NCBI GenBank assembly: GCA_964640935.1
Contig: CAZXIY010000019.1
Span: 1 to 22,096, forward strand
Direction of reading: 5' to 3'
DNA: 22,096 nucleotides
Source: CAZXIY01 sp964640935
GTDB taxonomy: Archaea > Thermoplasmatota > Thermoplasmata > Methanomassiliicoccales > Methanomethylophilaceae
The position numbers were made by a program, and so were the translations under genes. The notes under the pieces were generated by a model. It saw nothing but the letters and a program-made list of their open reading frames with translations, was not told the origin of the DNA and did no database searches. This document shows, in pieces, positions 21,739 through 22,096 of this stretch (position 1 is its first letter; each line of letters starts with the position of its first letter).

Positions 21739-22065
21739 TCAGTATGCTCCGTTCTTCTTCATCCAAGCCACGATCTCGTCCTTGGATTCGGGACCTACGA
21801 ACGTATCCACCGTCTTGCCGCCCTTTATGATGACGAATGTGGGTATCGACTCCACGCCGTACATCTCCTTGAGGTCCTCGTTCTCGTCGACGTCCACTTT
21901 GGCGACTACCACCCTGCCGTCCACATCCTTGGATATGGCCTCGACTATCGGGTTCACCCTGCGGCAGTGCGGACACCACGGTGCCCAGAAATCCACCACG
22001 ACGGGCTTGGACGATCCGATAACTGTGCTGTCAAATTCCTTCTCGCTGACGGTCAATGCAACCAT
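21739..22065 (-). CDS. trxA: Thioredoxin with CPHC active site
   Basis: A 108-residue thioredoxin. The redox motif is WCPHC (Cys31, Cys34) instead of the usual CGPC, as in some methanogen thioredoxins and DsbA-like proteins. VVVDFWAPW before it and the cis-Pro loop VESIPTFVI are canonical, as is the DVDEN strand. The ATG at 22065 is chosen because the family starts there and a TATA box lies ~26 nt upstream; an ATG at 22089 would add eight hydrophobic residues but overlaps that box. It is the first gene of the operon with the SDR and thioredoxin reductase, together a complete NADPH-dependent disulfide reduction pair. Confidence 0.95.
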   Translation of the reverse strand: MVALTVSEKEFDSTVIGSSKPVVVDFWAPWCPHCRRVNPIVEAISKDVDGRVVVAKVDVDENEDLKEMYGVESIPTFVIIKGGKTVDTFVGPESKDEIVAWMKKNGAY

Positions 22066-22087
22066 AATCAACAGAGCGGCTAATTTC

Positions 22088-22095
22088 ATATTTAA
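22088..22095 (-). promoter_or_regulatory. Likely TATA box of the thioredoxin operon
   Basis: TTAAATAT on the minus strand, centred about 26 nt before the ATG at 22065, with no SD in between. This predicts a leaderless thioredoxin mRNA. The window ends one base beyond, so the BRE cannot be checked. Confidence 0.45.
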
Positions 22096-22096
22096 C

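Noticed and set aside
22066..22089. Hydrophobic N-terminal extension of thioredoxin as a signal peptide
   Set aside because: The eight added residues overlap the predicted TATA box and lack the basic n-region and cleavage site of a signal peptide; the normal thioredoxin N-terminus starts at 22065.
1..22096. CRISPR arrays, tRNA or rRNA genes, IS elements
   Set aside because: No regularly spaced repeats, no cloverleaf with a recognisable T-loop, no rRNA-like conserved stretch and no transposase were found by eye on either strand.

Overview
The window is archaeal chromosome, most likely from a methanogen of the Thermoplasmatota (Methanomassiliicoccales-like). Seen directly: a PCNA sliding clamp, TFS-type RNA polymerase cleavage factor, beta-CASP/aCPSF2-type RNase, archease, type II (archaeal) GAPDH, a split transketolase, a TalC/MipB-type transaldolase, two geranylgeranyl-reductase-family flavoproteins and TATA-box promoters. 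The lineage is inferred from gene content, an EhaR-like HAD protein and near absence of TAG stops: of 25 visible stop codons 20 are TGA, 4 TAA and 1 TAG. That pattern suits an archaeon that decodes TAG as pyrrolysine, but no pyl gene is present here.

Layout. (1) 1-3732, minus: a tight run TFS > PCNA > transketolase N > transketolase C > transaldolase > GGR-type reductase (cut by the window edge). It links replication and transcription factors with pentose-phosphate interconversion and lipid saturation. (2) 3816-4688, minus: an unrecognised multi-pass membrane protein with its own promoter and an inverted repeat near its start. (3) 4869-7063, plus: beta-CASP RNase and overlapping nadC, behind a structured ~115-nt leader. 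(4) 7088-7912, minus: a tyrosine recombinase, interrupted by an assembly gap and preceded by repeats. (5) 8000-11141, minus: GAPDH > PGK > MBL-fold hydrolase. (6) 11227-13727: HDAC-family deacetylase (minus) divergent from ilvC plus a cyclophilin-like protein (plus). (7) 13730-15153, minus: nadX (aspartate dehydrogenase) and an M24 peptidase with a gap. (8) 15268-18528, plus: archease, then a formyltransferase (gap), an EhaR-like HAD protein whose catalytic acids are replaced, and a GGR-family flavoprotein. (9) 18572-20014, plus: DHA2-type MFS exporter. (10) 20069-22065, minus: thioredoxin > SDR > thioredoxin reductase, ending in a strong hairpin shared with the MFS gene.

Together these encode lower glycolysis/gluconeogenesis (GAPDH, PGK), non-oxidative pentose metabolism, parts of the aspartate route to NAD (NadX, NadC; no NadA here), a branched-chain amino acid step (IlvC) and a complete thioredoxin couple. 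Operon-internal genes mostly carry Shine-Dalgarno sequences, whereas several first genes have a TATA box 25-27 nt before the start codon and no SD, suggesting leaderless transcripts.

The most unusual items are two enzymes with substituted catalytic residues inside tight operons (the EhaR-like HAD protein; an SDR with His in place of the catalytic Tyr between thioredoxin and its reductase), the switch-like leader of the beta-CASP RNase, and a 20-bp palindrome beside the nadX promoter. Three runs of exactly 100 N each lie inside a gene and appear to be assembly gaps of unknown true length. No tRNA, rRNA, CRISPR array or insertion sequence was seen.
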